From NCBI GenBank assembly GCA_035559535.1, contig DATMBG010000058.1, forward strand, positions 1 to 64,000: 64,000 nucleotides of DNA. The letters run 5' to 3'. Positions 43,084 through 51,022 of the stretch are shown piece after piece. Position 1 is the stretch's first letter, and each line of letters starts with the position of its first letter. The notes beneath the pieces were generated by a model. It was not told where the DNA came from. It did not search any database and saw nothing but the letters and a program-made list of their open reading frames with translations. The stretch is from Candidatus Limnocylindrales bacterium. GTDB taxonomy: Bacteria > Moduliflexota > Moduliflexia > Moduliflexales > JAUQPW01. The position numbers were made by a program, and so were the translations under genes.

Positions 43084-44901
43084 TTAAAGAATCTGTTTGG
43101 TAATTTCTTCTACCCTGGCCAGTAAGCTCTGGGCCTCAACAGGTGAAAGGGATAAGGATTTTTTAAGAACTTGTTTCTCAAGGGAATGTAACAGGCTCAA
43201 GGCTTCGGCAACAGGATCTTTATCGGGGTCTAAAACCATCCCTGAAGCTTGCCGGGGAGGTACCCGCTTCATATACTGCTTGATAGATTCACTGGAAGTA
43301 CCTAATCCACCCAAGAAATGTGTTTCATCTTGATAGTAGCGCTCTCCAAGGAGATGTTTTAAAAGGATGATCAGGAAGTGAAGCCATTCTCTTTCCTGAT
43401 CCATACTACCTTGAAAGGTTAAAGATTCCAGCATTCTCTGGGCTTCTTTAAGACGTCCTTGATATTTTGTGGTCAGAGTTTTAAGGAGCCGGTCTAGAGA
43501 GTAAGATTCCTGTTCTAACTTTGCCAGATCCAGAGACCGCCGGGATAGGCTCCAGGTTCCTATCATTCCGACTATGAAAAGTAAAATTCCTACGGTAGCT
43601 CCGGTCGGTACAATCCAGGAGGGTATGTTATAGGGGGTTAAGGAAATGAGCTGGCCAGGTATCCTGGTAAGCCGTTGGGGGAGATGGGTTGGAATAGTAA
43701 TGGCCGTATACATGCTTGCCCGAAAGACCTTAATACGTTTTTGATCATTCAGCTCTTTATAAGCTACCTGGACAGGATAAGCCGGAAGAATATAAGTGCC
43801 TGTTTTAGATAAACGAAAAATGATGGCTACTTCCTCGAGGATCCTACCGTCTTGGAGGTTTTGGGTCTTTTTTTCAATCTGATCTACTTGAATAAGTTCA
43901 TCGGGAAGACGGGTATTTTCAGAAATCCAGGCATAAACGGCCTCTTTTGTAAAGGTTTTCGGTAATAGCTCAACGTCCTGGTCTCGTTCGATTCGCAAGG
44001 TGTAGTGGATCGGTTCCCAAATGCCGAAGGTGTTGATTCCAACGGGTTGAGCCTGGACTTCAACGGGCATACGTAACCTCAACCACCGAAGTTTAGCACG
44101 CTTCACCACTCCGGACATTTGTTGGTAGCGAAGGACGGTAGCCAGAATATTGGTGGGAGCTCCTTTCTTTAGCTGTAAAACCACAGGAGTTTTAAAATTA
44201 TCGTTATGTCCTATTTCTTTGACATAGTTCGCTTCGTTAGTCTCTCTGATTTGGGTAACTCCTCCCGGGATGAGTTCTGGAGGGAGGAATTCCACCTCAA
44301 ATTGGACGAAGGGAGCAACCATTTTATCTGGAAATAAAAAAACCGGCAGTACAAAATCAAATCCGGGTATTTGGGCCAGATTATCCAGGACGACCAGGAG
44401 TTTTTCCACAGCCAGGATATCCTTAAAAGTTACCAGGTAAGCTTCAAATTCTGGAGCCGCCTTTATTTTGGGTTTTGCATCCGCCGCAAGATATCCAATG
44501 GCATAAACTTCTTCCTTTTCCGGAGAGGGCAAGGCCTGAAAAGTATCTATTTCTGGAAAATCCTCTGGAGGCTTCTTCAAGAAGTTTTGTACCCTTTCTT
44601 TTTGAGAGTTATCGGGTTGTTCTAAAACAATCACTATCCGTTGGCGGGAAAGGAATGGGAAGAGATCCTCCTGTTTGAATCGATCATTTTCAACATGGAT
44701 CCACACAAAGTGTTCTCGTTGATAGTAGAGCGGTTTCTGCCCTGGACCTGGGCCTGTCTGACTCTGGGCCAAAACCTGTCCTGAATCCGGTCGAAGAAGG
44801 AGAGGGAGGTCTTGGATTTTGTTGGGGAATCTCACAGGAATCCGCTCAGGGGGGAGAAGGATTAAAACCAGGCAAAGGGATAAGAGGGTAAATTTTTTCA
44901 T
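43084..44901 (-). CDS. MxaA/BatD-like membrane protein
   Basis: A 605-residue protein with a signal peptide (FTLLSLCLVLILLPPER) and a large extracytoplasmic part of about 400 residues containing beta-rich stretches. One TM follows (WIVPTGATVGILLFIVGMIG, about 425-447), then a cytoplasmic helical tail of about 150 residues. Its place before the VWA gene and after moxR matches mxaA (usually about 300 residues) or batD (about 500-600). By size it resembles BatD. It may guide calcium or another cofactor into the dehydrogenase, but this is inference. An mxaS/DUF58 gene, normally between moxR and mxaA, is not found. Confidence 0.6.
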   Translation of the reverse strand: MKKFTLLSLCLVLILLPPERIPVRFPNKIQDLPLLLRPDSGQVLAQSQTGPGPGQKPLYYQREHFVWIHVENDRFKQEDLFPFLSRQRIVIVLEQPDNSQKERVQNFLKKPPEDFPEIDTFQALPSPEKEEVYAIGYLAADAKPKIKAAPEFEAYLVTFKDILAVEKLLVVLDNLAQIPGFDFVLPVFLFPDKMVAPFVQFEVEFLPPELIPGGVTQIRETNEANYVKEIGHNDNFKTPVVLQLKKGAPTNILATVLRYQQMSGVVKRAKLRWLRLRMPVEVQAQPVGINTFGIWEPIHYTLRIERDQDVELLPKTFTKEAVYAWISENTRLPDELIQVDQIEKKTQNLQDGRILEEVAIIFRLSKTGTYILPAYPVQVAYKELNDQKRIKVFRASMYTAITIPTHLPQRLTRIPGQLISLTPYNIPSWIVPTGATVGILLFIVGMIGTWSLSRRSLDLAKLEQESYSLDRLLKTLTTKYQGRLKEAQRMLESLTFQGSMDQEREWLHFLIILLKHLLGERYYQDETHFLGGLGTSSESIKQYMKRVPPRQASGMVLDPDKDPVAEALSLLHSLEKQVLKKSLSLSPVEAQSLLARVEEITKQIL

Positions 44902-44942
44902 AGTGTATACGCGTTAGAGTGTTAAAATTGTTGTAATGGTTC

Positions 44943-45060
44943 CCCCTTACCTTCTCTTACAGCATGGGAGAGGGAAGAGGGTAAGAGGCTAAAATCTCTT
45001 TTTTTCTGTTCCTTCCTTCTTCCTTCCGAAGCCTCGGAAGAGGGGTTAGGGATGAGGATC
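44943..45060. repeat. GGGAGAGGG-type palindrome cluster
   Basis: The gap between moxR and the MxaA-like gene (44902-45137) holds CCCTTACCTTCTCTTAC facing GGGAGAGGGAAGAGGGTAAG, and later CTTCCTTCCGAAGCCTCGG with GGAAGAGGGGTTAGG. Imperfect stems of the same word class as at 32358-32387 and 63817-63925. Confidence 0.55.
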
Positions 45061-45137
45061 TGAATCATTTCCATTATTTACCATCCGTTTTTAAGTATTT
45101 CTTCAAAAGGGACAGCACCTGAAGGCTTGCCGGGTTA

Positions 45138-46289
45138 TTACGCTATAACTTTGAGAGGAACCCCTCGGAGGATTCTCCGAACAACCTGGCGTAGAAATCC
45201 GATATCATCTCGCAGGTCGAATATCTTTTCCCCTTGTGGGATTAGATTTTCATCCAGATATTGAATAGGCTTACTCACCCGTTGAGCCAGGAGCGTGCTG
45301 TCCAGTACAATCCGGTGATTGAATACATCGAAGGCGAGATCTTGAATATCTTCGTACCACACCTCATCCCGTCCTTCCAGAAAGGCTCTGGTTTTAGCCA
45401 GGTTGATGAGGACGAGATGGGTTCGGGGGGAACATCCCACTAAAACCGGCGAACGGTTTCCCACATAAAGATCTTGAAGGCAATTCCTATGAAGGGCTAC
45501 TTCTTCACCGCCTGCCTTGGGTCGGGTTGCATAGACCAGCCGTACTGCATAGGCTCTACAGGCATCATCTACATAAACGTGGGAGCGGATAAACTCCCGA
45601 ATGGCTATTACTTCTTCTTTTTCCATGACCGGTTTGAGGGATAATCTGGCGAAGGAGTCTTCACGTTTTGACAAAGCCAGTTCGTCTTCTTCTGAGAGAT
45701 AATCCAGGATGACCCGCATGGCAAAGCGATCAAGAAGGGCCTCCGGAAGGGGGTAGGTTCCTTCCTGTTCCAGAGGGTTTTGTGTGGCGATAACAAAAAA
45801 GGGATCCTCGATAAAAAAACGTTCATGGCCGATATCTACTTTTCCCTCTGCCATGGCTTGCAGAGCAGCACTTAAAGTGCGAGGCGGGGTTCGATTAATT
45901 TCATCCAGGAGTACATTATTGGAAAAAATCGGACCCCGTAGAAATGCAAACTCTTTTTTACCGTTTGGGCTTTCAAGAATGGGAGTTCCAAGAATATCCG
46001 AGGGTAACATATCGGCTACCAACTGAATTCTTCGAAAAGCCCCTCCAATGAGGTGAGCGATGGTCTCCCCGGCCGTAGATTTTCCAAGGCCTGGATAAGC
46101 TAAAAGCAAAAGATGTGCACAGGTCGTCCGTCCCAGGGTTTTCTGACCATCTGAGAAAAGACCATAAAGAATTCGACGGACTAACTTATCATAACCCACC
46201 ATGACCTGACGAACCTGTTGATCTAACAGAGTCAGTTTCTCTCGATACTTTCTTTTTTCTTCCGAATGAACGTTCATAACTCCCATCAT
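45138..46289 (-). CDS. moxR: MoxR-family AAA+ ATPase (MxaR-like)
   Basis: A 383-residue ATPase with MoxR hallmarks. The Walker A region is LLLAYPGLGKSTAGE; AYPGLGKS departs from the usual GxPGxGKT. Walker B is SNNVLLDEINRTPPRTLSAAL, sensor 1 is FFVIATQNPLEQEGTYPLPEA and the arginine-finger region is DRFAMRV. MoxR ATPases with VWA partners act as chaperones that mature metal-containing enzymes; in methylotrophs MxaR serves methanol dehydrogenase. It is the first gene of the accessory operon and has a near-consensus promoter. Confidence 0.9.
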   Translation of the reverse strand: MMGVMNVHSEEKRKYREKLTLLDQQVRQVMVGYDKLVRRILYGLFSDGQKTLGRTTCAHLLLLAYPGLGKSTAGETIAHLIGGAFRRIQLVADMLPSDILGTPILESPNGKKEFAFLRGPIFSNNVLLDEINRTPPRTLSAALQAMAEGKVDIGHERFFIEDPFFVIATQNPLEQEGTYPLPEALLDRFAMRVILDYLSEEDELALSKREDSFARLSLKPVMEKEEVIAIREFIRSHVYVDDACRAYAVRLVYATRPKAGGEEVALHRNCLQDLYVGNRSPVLVGCSPRTHLVLINLAKTRAFLEGRDEVWYEDIQDLAFDVFNHRIVLDSTLLAQRVSKPIQYLDENLIPQGEKIFDLRDDIGFLRQVVRRILRGVPLKVIA

Positions 46290-46370
46290 AATTTATTTAA
46301 CTCTTATTTTTTCCTTTGTTTTCTCCTTTAATACTTATATACGCCAATTAAAATCTACGCTACGCTTTAA

Positions 46371-46400
46371 ACTATACTTTACCCGCTATCCCCTTGTCAA
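46371..46400 (-). promoter_or_regulatory. Promoter of the moxR accessory operon
   Basis: On the minus strand TTGACA (46395-46400), an 18-nt spacer and TATAGT (46371-46376), about 85 nt before the moxR start codon at 46289. Confidence 0.7.
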
Positions 46401-46792
46401 GAACCCTAATCTACATCGGTATTAATTTGGTGAATAAAAGAAAAAACACCCCTTTACTCCCCGGGAGGGGCGACTTATAGGAATCACTCCTTTAGAATTC
46501 CCCTTTAAAAGGGGTAGGAAAGTGTTTGGAAAAGAAATCCTTTGACCGAATTGGGAGAGTGTTCTTCGATAAGGTAGAAGCAGGATAGAAAAGAAAAACA
46601 ACCAAAAATAAAAAAATATCGAAATGGATTAACTACCTCTATCGGTTACAGCGTTTAGTGGGCTTCCATTTTTTATAGATTTTATGGAAGCCCATCTAGG
46701 GAGTGGCTATAACCCTCAGATCAGGTTGATAAAAGGATTACTTCTTGCCTACGGATAAGCAAAACAATTTCAGATTAACTCCAGTTAAAGAG
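46401..46792. other. Gap between the moxR promoter and the dehydrogenase operon, with a hairpin
   Basis: No gene is seen. TGGGCTTCCAT (46659-46669) pairs perfectly with ATGGAAGCCCA (46684-46694) around a 14-nt loop; no T run follows, so it may be a factor-dependent stop for the dehydrogenase operon. A CCCCTTTACTCC/GGGAGGGGC stem and a CCCCTTTAAAAGGGG palindrome are near 46447-46517. Confidence 0.5.
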
Positions 46793-47239
46793 TTAGGGGA
46801 TGTAATCTATCAAGTTCTTCTCATCTGTCCACCCGGCATATACGATCCGTGAGATCTGGTGGTGGAGAAGCTCGTAGCGTTTACGAAACTCCACGGCGAA
46901 GGTTACCTTGATTTTATCGCCCTGACGTTCAAGGACTTTAACCGATGGATGCATGATCTTTTCGGCGTATTCATGGTCTAAATACATGCAGAGCTTTTTA
47001 TCCAGTAATTGTTTTTTTAACTCCTCCAGATCTTTACCCTGCCATTTTCGTTGTTCTTCAATAGCCTGGTCATAGGCTTCTGGCCCGGTGCATATCCAGG
47101 AACCTTCTTTCAAAGTTTTCAGGTACTCAGCTTGTTCTCCTTCGGATTTATTGGTGTAACCTCCAGAAGATTCTTCAGCCGCATAGGCCAATCCAACCAT
47201 CATACTTCCCAGCAACAATACAAGGCAAATCGTCTTCAT
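46793..47239 (-). CDS. Small secreted protein of the PQQ-dehydrogenase operon, unrecognised
   Basis: A 148-residue protein with a cleavable-looking signal peptide (ICLVLLLGSMMVGLAYAAEE). The mature part has two Cys (GSWICTGPE and KKLCMYLD) and a C-terminal beta-rich half (KVLERQGDKIKVTFAVEFRK). I do not recognise the family. It follows the cytochrome c gene by 12 nt, with its own GGAGG site. Being exported and co-transcribed, it may be a periplasmic partner or assembly factor of the dehydrogenase. Confidence 0.7.
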   Translation of the reverse strand: MKTICLVLLLGSMMVGLAYAAEESSGGYTNKSEGEQAEYLKTLKEGSWICTGPEAYDQAIEEQRKWQGKDLEELKKQLLDKKLCMYLDHEYAEKIMHPSVKVLERQGDKIKVTFAVEFRKRYELLHHQISRIVYAGWTDEKNLIDYIP

Positions 47240-47251
47240 GTTTCCTCCTTC

Positions 47252-47794
47252 TTACTTTCCAGGATCTTTCCAGTTGGCTCCTTCAATAGCCAGTGTTTCC
47301 AGGTATGCCCCGATCTGAGAGATTTGTTGTTCATTGAGAACCTCCTTCCAGGGGGGCATTTGTCTTTGAGGTCTTCCGTTCTTTACAATGGTAACAAACT
47401 CGCTGTAACCCCGCCAAAACTTGCGTAAATCGGCGGCATAACTACCAAATCGGGATTCACCATTGGCTTTTGGACCATGGCATTGGGTACACCAGGTAAA
47501 ATAAAGCTTACGTCCGGCTTCGATGGCTTCTGGTTTACCCGATAAAGGATTGGAAGAAGGGATCGGCATGGAGAGTTTCTTCTCCTCCGATTTTTGTTCT
47601 TCTGCAGGTTTATCTGTTTTCTGTTCTTCGGCCGGTTGACTTGATTTTGGTTCTTCTGCGGGTTTATCAGACTTTTGTTCTTCTTTTTGCTTTTCCATGG
47701 CAAAAACGTTAAATCCTTTGATGCCTGATCCAAGCGAAACGATGAGGGTGATTGCAAGCAAAAGTACCCACCCTTTGTACCGGTTGAATGTCAC
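47252..47794 (-). CDS. Secreted c-type cytochrome, likely electron acceptor of the PQQ dehydrogenase (XoxG-like)
   Basis: A 180-residue protein with a signal peptide (VLLLAITLIVSLGSGIKGF). A 40-residue linker follows, made of four imperfect ten-residue repeats (EEQKSDKPAE, EEPKSSQPAE, EEQKTDKPAE, EEQKSEEKK). One cytochrome c domain carries the heme site CTQCH (about residue 101) and the Met ligand in RQMPPWKEV (about 144). The gene is between the dehydrogenase (279-bp gap with a terminator) and a small secreted protein. It would pass electrons from PQQ to a terminal oxidase. The repeated linker is probably flexible, tethering the domain if the signal is an anchor. The XoxG label rests on context only. 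Confidence 0.82.
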   Translation of the reverse strand: MTFNRYKGWVLLLAITLIVSLGSGIKGFNVFAMEKQKEEQKSDKPAEEPKSSQPAEEQKTDKPAEEQKSEEKKLSMPIPSSNPLSGKPEAIEAGRKLYFTWCTQCHGPKANGESRFGSYAADLRKFWRGYSEFVTIVKNGRPQRQMPPWKEVLNEQQISQIGAYLETLAIEGANWKDPGK

Positions 47795-48004
47795 GTCTGA
47801 GTCTCCTTTTTGTTAAGAACGTGAACTAAATAAGATCAAAATCTCTTGATTACCTGTTTACAAGAAAAAAGATAGATTATTTAATTCACGTTCCCTGATC
47901 GTTGATGAAGGGAAACTATTCTTGAAAGATATCGTTAAAGAATATCGGATAAAAAATAAAGAATTGCAACTTATTTAATTTAAGTTCTTGAGTAAGGATA
48001 TCAA

Positions 48005-48055
48005 GAAAAAAGGTGGGACAAGAGAAAATGAAGAAGATAATTTCTTGTCCCACCT
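48005..48055 (-). terminator. Rho-independent terminator after the PQQ dehydrogenase gene
   Basis: AGGTGGGACAAGA (48011-48023) pairs perfectly over 13 bp with 48043-48055. On the minus strand the hairpin is followed by TTTTTTC (48005-48010), 19 nt past the dehydrogenase stop. Confidence 0.85.
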
Positions 48056-48073
48056 TTCAGCGTTTAACTTACC

Positions 48074-49828
48074 TTATGGGAGAGAGAAAACGACGATGGC
48101 GGCGCTTTCCTTCATATTAATGAGTTGATCCTTATAGTAATGATCTGCAAGGGCACGACCCACATAGGAGCCATGACCACTGGCTACGGCAATGTACTGT
48201 TTACCGTCCACCGCGTAGGAAATAATACCTCCATTGTGGCCAGAACCGTTGTTAAACCGCCACAGCCTATCGCCCGTCTTGGCATCTAAAGCTTCCACCC
48301 AACCATCGGTGGTACCTACAAAGACCAGACCGCCGGCCGTAGAGAGAAGGGCTGAATGGGGAATGATATCATACCGTTTCTCCCAGGCGATTTTTCCGGT
48401 GAGTGGATCACGGGCCGTGAGGCGACCATGGGCTTTATCGTTGGGGGGATTGGTACCTACCCATTCAGCATTCATAAAGGCCTGGGCAAAAGGCTCCAGA
48501 ATACGGGTTTCAGCACCGGCCGTGATGGTCGTTCCACCCCCTTTTGGAGCAACGGTCAGATACATACACCATTCATTGGCAATACGATAGAACAACTTGG
48601 TTTGTGGACTATAAGTACCGGCATTCCAGCTATGTCCTCCGTCGATGGCCGGGCAAACCAGAGTTTTCTCTCCGGGCTTTGGCCACAGCATGTTTTCCCA
48701 CTCGCCTTTTTCCAAATTAAAACCACTGGTCCAGTTGAAGTTTTTCATGTCGGGATAGACATTGACGGGTTTACCGGTTTTCAGGTCATGGACATGGTTA
48801 AATCCGTTTTTGCCGGGATGGAGGACGAGTCTTCGGCCCTTGTCATCCTGGAAGATTACATATTCTCCCGGAGCCGCATCGTAATCATAAGGATCACTGG
48901 GGGCTTCCTGGAAATACCATTTCAGCTTACCGGTATTCAGATCTAAAGCAACGGTAGAGGAGGTATAGAGGTTGTCTCCAGGCCGCCAACCATCGGCTTT
49001 AGGATCTCTACACTTGTCGCCACAGTAATCATAGTCTGGATTGGGGTTACCGGTTCCTATGAGGATCTGGTTGTTCTCGTAATCCACCGTTCCAGGTTGC
49101 CAGGATCCTCCTCCGCCATACTTCCAGGAGTCTCCACCCCAGGTCGCCAGGGCTTTGGGATCATCTCGTCCGGTGGTATAGAAGATCCACTTAATATCAC
49201 CGGTTTTGGGGTTGAGACCGAAGATTTTACCTTCAATGGGATATTCTCCACCATTCTGTCCGATAACGAACAGGTCAGAGTTTACAAAGGTACCGGCCCC
49301 ACTGAAACCGACCGTCTCCTTTTTAGCGTTTACTAATTGCTTGTCCCATATGACCTTACCGTCTTTTTCATCCAGGGCCACCACCCGACCATCGGCAGTA
49401 CCCATATAAACCCGTCCGTCACCGATTGCCAGGCCTCGAGTATGGGCGAAGAATGAACGGGAAACTACGGCTTCATCCATTTTTGGAACCCAGGCCCAAA
49501 TCCTTTCACCGGTTTTAGCATCCAGTTTCCAAACCGTCGACGGGTTAGTCGATACATACATCATCCCATCAATAACCAGAGGGGTGCTATGTAGACCCAT
49601 GCGGGGATCTCCGGGTTGGAAAATCCAGGCAGGACGTAAATCCTTAACATTTTTGGTATTAATCTGATCCAAGGGGCTATACCGCCAGCCTGTGTCTACG
49701 GTTCGATGGTAGGCACACCAATTCTCAGGAGGACAATTCTTAATTTTATCCGCGGAAGAATCGGCTAAAACAACCGAAGCCGTGAACATGACGGTTAGAG
49801 TAAGTAAAATAGCTGAATATTTTCTCAT
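48074..49828 (-). CDS. xoxF: Lanthanide-type PQQ-dependent alcohol (methanol) dehydrogenase
   Basis: A 584-residue exported quinoprotein (signal core SAILLTLTVMFTASVVLA). Eight-bladed propeller W-motifs recur (LDAKTGERIWAWV, LDEKDGKVIWDKQ, LDLNTGKLKWYFQ, LDAKTGDRLWRFN). The metal site is visible as Glu in GGEYP (about 194), Asn in GTGNPN (about 261) and the pair Asp-Tyr-Asp in PSDPYDYDAAP (about 312-316). The second Asp, two residues after the catalytic one, is the hallmark of lanthanide enzymes (MxaF has Ala there). The adjacent Cys-Cys pair typical of MxaF and XoxF disulfide rings is not seen. It oxidises alcohols, presumably methanol, in the periplasm. AAGGAGG lies 7 nt before ATG 49828. 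Gene symbol is tentative because it may belong to a related PQQ-ADH clade. Confidence 0.88.
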   Translation of the reverse strand: MRKYSAILLTLTVMFTASVVLADSSADKIKNCPPENWCAYHRTVDTGWRYSPLDQINTKNVKDLRPAWIFQPGDPRMGLHSTPLVIDGMMYVSTNPSTVWKLDAKTGERIWAWVPKMDEAVVSRSFFAHTRGLAIGDGRVYMGTADGRVVALDEKDGKVIWDKQLVNAKKETVGFSGAGTFVNSDLFVIGQNGGEYPIEGKIFGLNPKTGDIKWIFYTTGRDDPKALATWGGDSWKYGGGGSWQPGTVDYENNQILIGTGNPNPDYDYCGDKCRDPKADGWRPGDNLYTSSTVALDLNTGKLKWYFQEAPSDPYDYDAAPGEYVIFQDDKGRRLVLHPGKNGFNHVHDLKTGKPVNVYPDMKNFNWTSGFNLEKGEWENMLWPKPGEKTLVCPAIDGGHSWNAGTYSPQTKLFYRIANEWCMYLTVAPKGGGTTITAGAETRILEPFAQAFMNAEWVGTNPPNDKAHGRLTARDPLTGKIAWEKRYDIIPHSALLSTAGGLVFVGTTDGWVEALDAKTGDRLWRFNNGSGHNGGIISYAVDGKQYIAVASGHGSYVGRALADHYYKDQLINMKESAAIVVFSLP

Positions 49829-50010
49829 ACGAAACCCTCCTTTTGGTTTCATGAAGGCGAGACATGTTATCCCGATGACCCATGTCCGCCTTTGGTTGTC
49901 ACTGGTACTCTCGTCCGCACTCTACCCTTTGTAGAGTAACCAGTGGAGCCCGAGTGATACAATGACCGCCTGCATCAGTTGAAAACCACTTCCTGCTGCG
50001 GTGATACACT
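49829..50010 (-). ncRNA. Candidate structured leader (riboswitch-like) of the PQQ dehydrogenase mRNA
   Basis: The about 180-nt leader between the promoter and ATG has three helical domains in transcript order. The first is an outer GAGTG/CACTC stem with inner ACCGC/GCGGT. The second (49900-49906 with 49939-49945, CACTGGT/ACCAGTG) encloses a 7-bp hairpin (49919-49925 with 49931-49937). The third (GGCG-GACATG, 49856-49866 with CATGTC-CGCC at 49881-49890) lies shortly before the AAGGAGG site. ACTCT occurs twice (49907-49911 and 49919-49923) and can compete for one complement. I recognise no published riboswitch consensus. Confidence 0.5.
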
Positions 50011-50014
50011 CCAT

Positions 50015-50043
50015 TTTGTACTGGGTATTTATATGGCTGTCAA
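50015..50043 (-). promoter_or_regulatory. Promoter of the PQQ dehydrogenase gene
   Basis: On the minus strand a perfect TTGACA (50038-50043), a 17-nt spacer and TACAAA (50015-50020). It gives a leader of about 180 nt. Confidence 0.6.
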
Positions 50044-50233
50044 GAAAAAATTAGGAAAAAAAGAAAAATTTCTAAATAAAGGGTATAATAAGCTCTATTC
50101 GCCTTTCCATGGGGCTTTACACCTTCTTCTTTTCCTTTGTCTAACGTTTATTACTTTTCTTTGAGAACCTTTCAAAGAAAATTTCCCTACGGTCCCCCCT
50201 TCTTCGTATAAGGAGAATTCATTAAACATTTGT

Positions 50234-50340
50234 TTGATTTGCATATTTTATTGATTTTACATATGTTATTATGGAATGGAAGTCGAGAGTAAAAATTTTT
50301 TATCTTCTCTCTTGACATCTTGATTTACGTATGTTAATTA
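50234..50340 (+). promoter_or_regulatory. Three TTGATTT..CATATGTTA direct repeats with a TTGACA box before the TPR genes
   Basis: Copies: TTGATTTGCATATTTTA (50234-50250), TTGATTTTACATATGTTATTA (50251-50271) and TTGATTTACGTATGTTAATTA (50320-50340). A TTGACA (50312-50317) with TAATTA 17 nt later overlaps the third copy, so the repeats could be operators of a factor acting on this promoter. The rest of the 50044-50435 gap is AT-rich and shows no gene on either strand. Confidence 0.5.
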
Positions 50341-50435
50341 AACAGCAAATCTATAGACCCTCTCCCAAAGACTTTAAAGCAGGCAGGTTTCCAGAACTTT
50401 TTAAAGCCCCATTAAGAAAGGAGGAGACAACTCTT

Positions 50436-50948
50436 ATGGAAGAAAATCTTCTTATCTCTTATCTGAAAGGATATTTTTATCGGTTATCCCGAAATCCCGA
50501 AAGGGCTCTCAAGGTCTATCGCAAAATCCTGAACCACCATCCTCAAAAAGTTTGGCTTTATCCGCTTATTGTTAAACTTCATGGTAAAGCAAAAAAAGAT
50601 ATCCTGGAACTGGATCTTCCCACACTAAGAAGAGCGTTATTTCTTAGACCTCATCAGAAAGCCATCGTAATGGCTGCGGCAAATTATTATTTAAGGAAAA
50701 ATATCATGACCCCGGAAGCGGCCAAAATTTATAACATAGCTTTGGCGTTTGACCCGGATAATATCGATTTGCTCAATGCCCTGGGTCGCATTTACCTGCA
50801 AGACACAAAGAATTATGCCAAAGGGCTAGATATTTATCATAAGCTGGCCAGTTTGGGGCAAGGCGAGCTTTTGAACAATCAAAATCTGGTCCGCGCTTTC
50901 CTCAAGCGAAACTCTGAAAAGCTTTATGGAGTGAGCTCTATTAATTAA
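50436..50948 (+). CDS. Small TPR-repeat protein, truncated paralogue of the next gene
   Basis: A 170-residue cytoplasmic protein of about four TPR-like helical pairs (for example GYFYRLSRNPERALKVYRKI and AANYYLRKNIMTPEAAKIYN). ATG 50436 was chosen because AAAGGAGG is 11 nt upstream; a 35-residue longer form from 50331 would start inside the promoter. The sequence aligns with the N-terminal part of the following TPR-STAND protein (SFYRLIRKYDKAADLYETLL; ANFYLRKGATDDKALSIYEN). It looks like a partial duplication that kept only the TPR half. Confidence 0.75.
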   Translation: MEENLLISYLKGYFYRLSRNPERALKVYRKILNHHPQKVWLYPLIVKLHGKAKKDILELDLPTLRRALFLRPHQKAIVMAAANYYLRKNIMTPEAAKIYNIALAFDPDNIDLLNALGRIYLQDTKNYAKGLDIYHKLASLGQGELLNNQNLVRAFLKRNSEKLYGVSSIN

Positions 50949-51020
50949 AGGCTGAAGGATAAAGGCTGAAGGATGAAAGAAGCTTGGCTCTAAACATCCT
51001 CCACCCTTCATCCTTTACGA
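50946..51020. repeat. Hairpin minisatellite with 7-nt words
   Basis: AAAGGCT-GAAGGAT occurs twice in tandem, followed by a complementary arm ending CCTTCATCCTTTA near 51005-51017. It fills the gap between the two TPR genes, immediately before the second start codon. Confidence 0.7.
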
Positions 51021-51022
51021 AA

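Noticed and set aside
48234-48946. Frames of up to 196 codons opposite the PQQ dehydrogenase
   Set aside because: Shadows; the translation shows no domain and the sense gene is certain.
49856-50010. TPP, cobalamin, SAM, c-di-GMP, guanidine or yybP riboswitch
   Set aside because: The key conserved boxes of each as I remember them are missing; only an isolated ACGAG and a CCACTG are present.
49979-50164. 61-codon frame upstream of the dehydrogenase
   Set aside because: It covers the predicted promoter and leader, has low-complexity Lys/Leu content and no ribosome site.
50312-50340. Start of the small TPR gene at ATG 50331
   Set aside because: The ATG is 14 nt from a TTGACA box and overlaps the probable -10; ATG 50436 has a good ribosome site.
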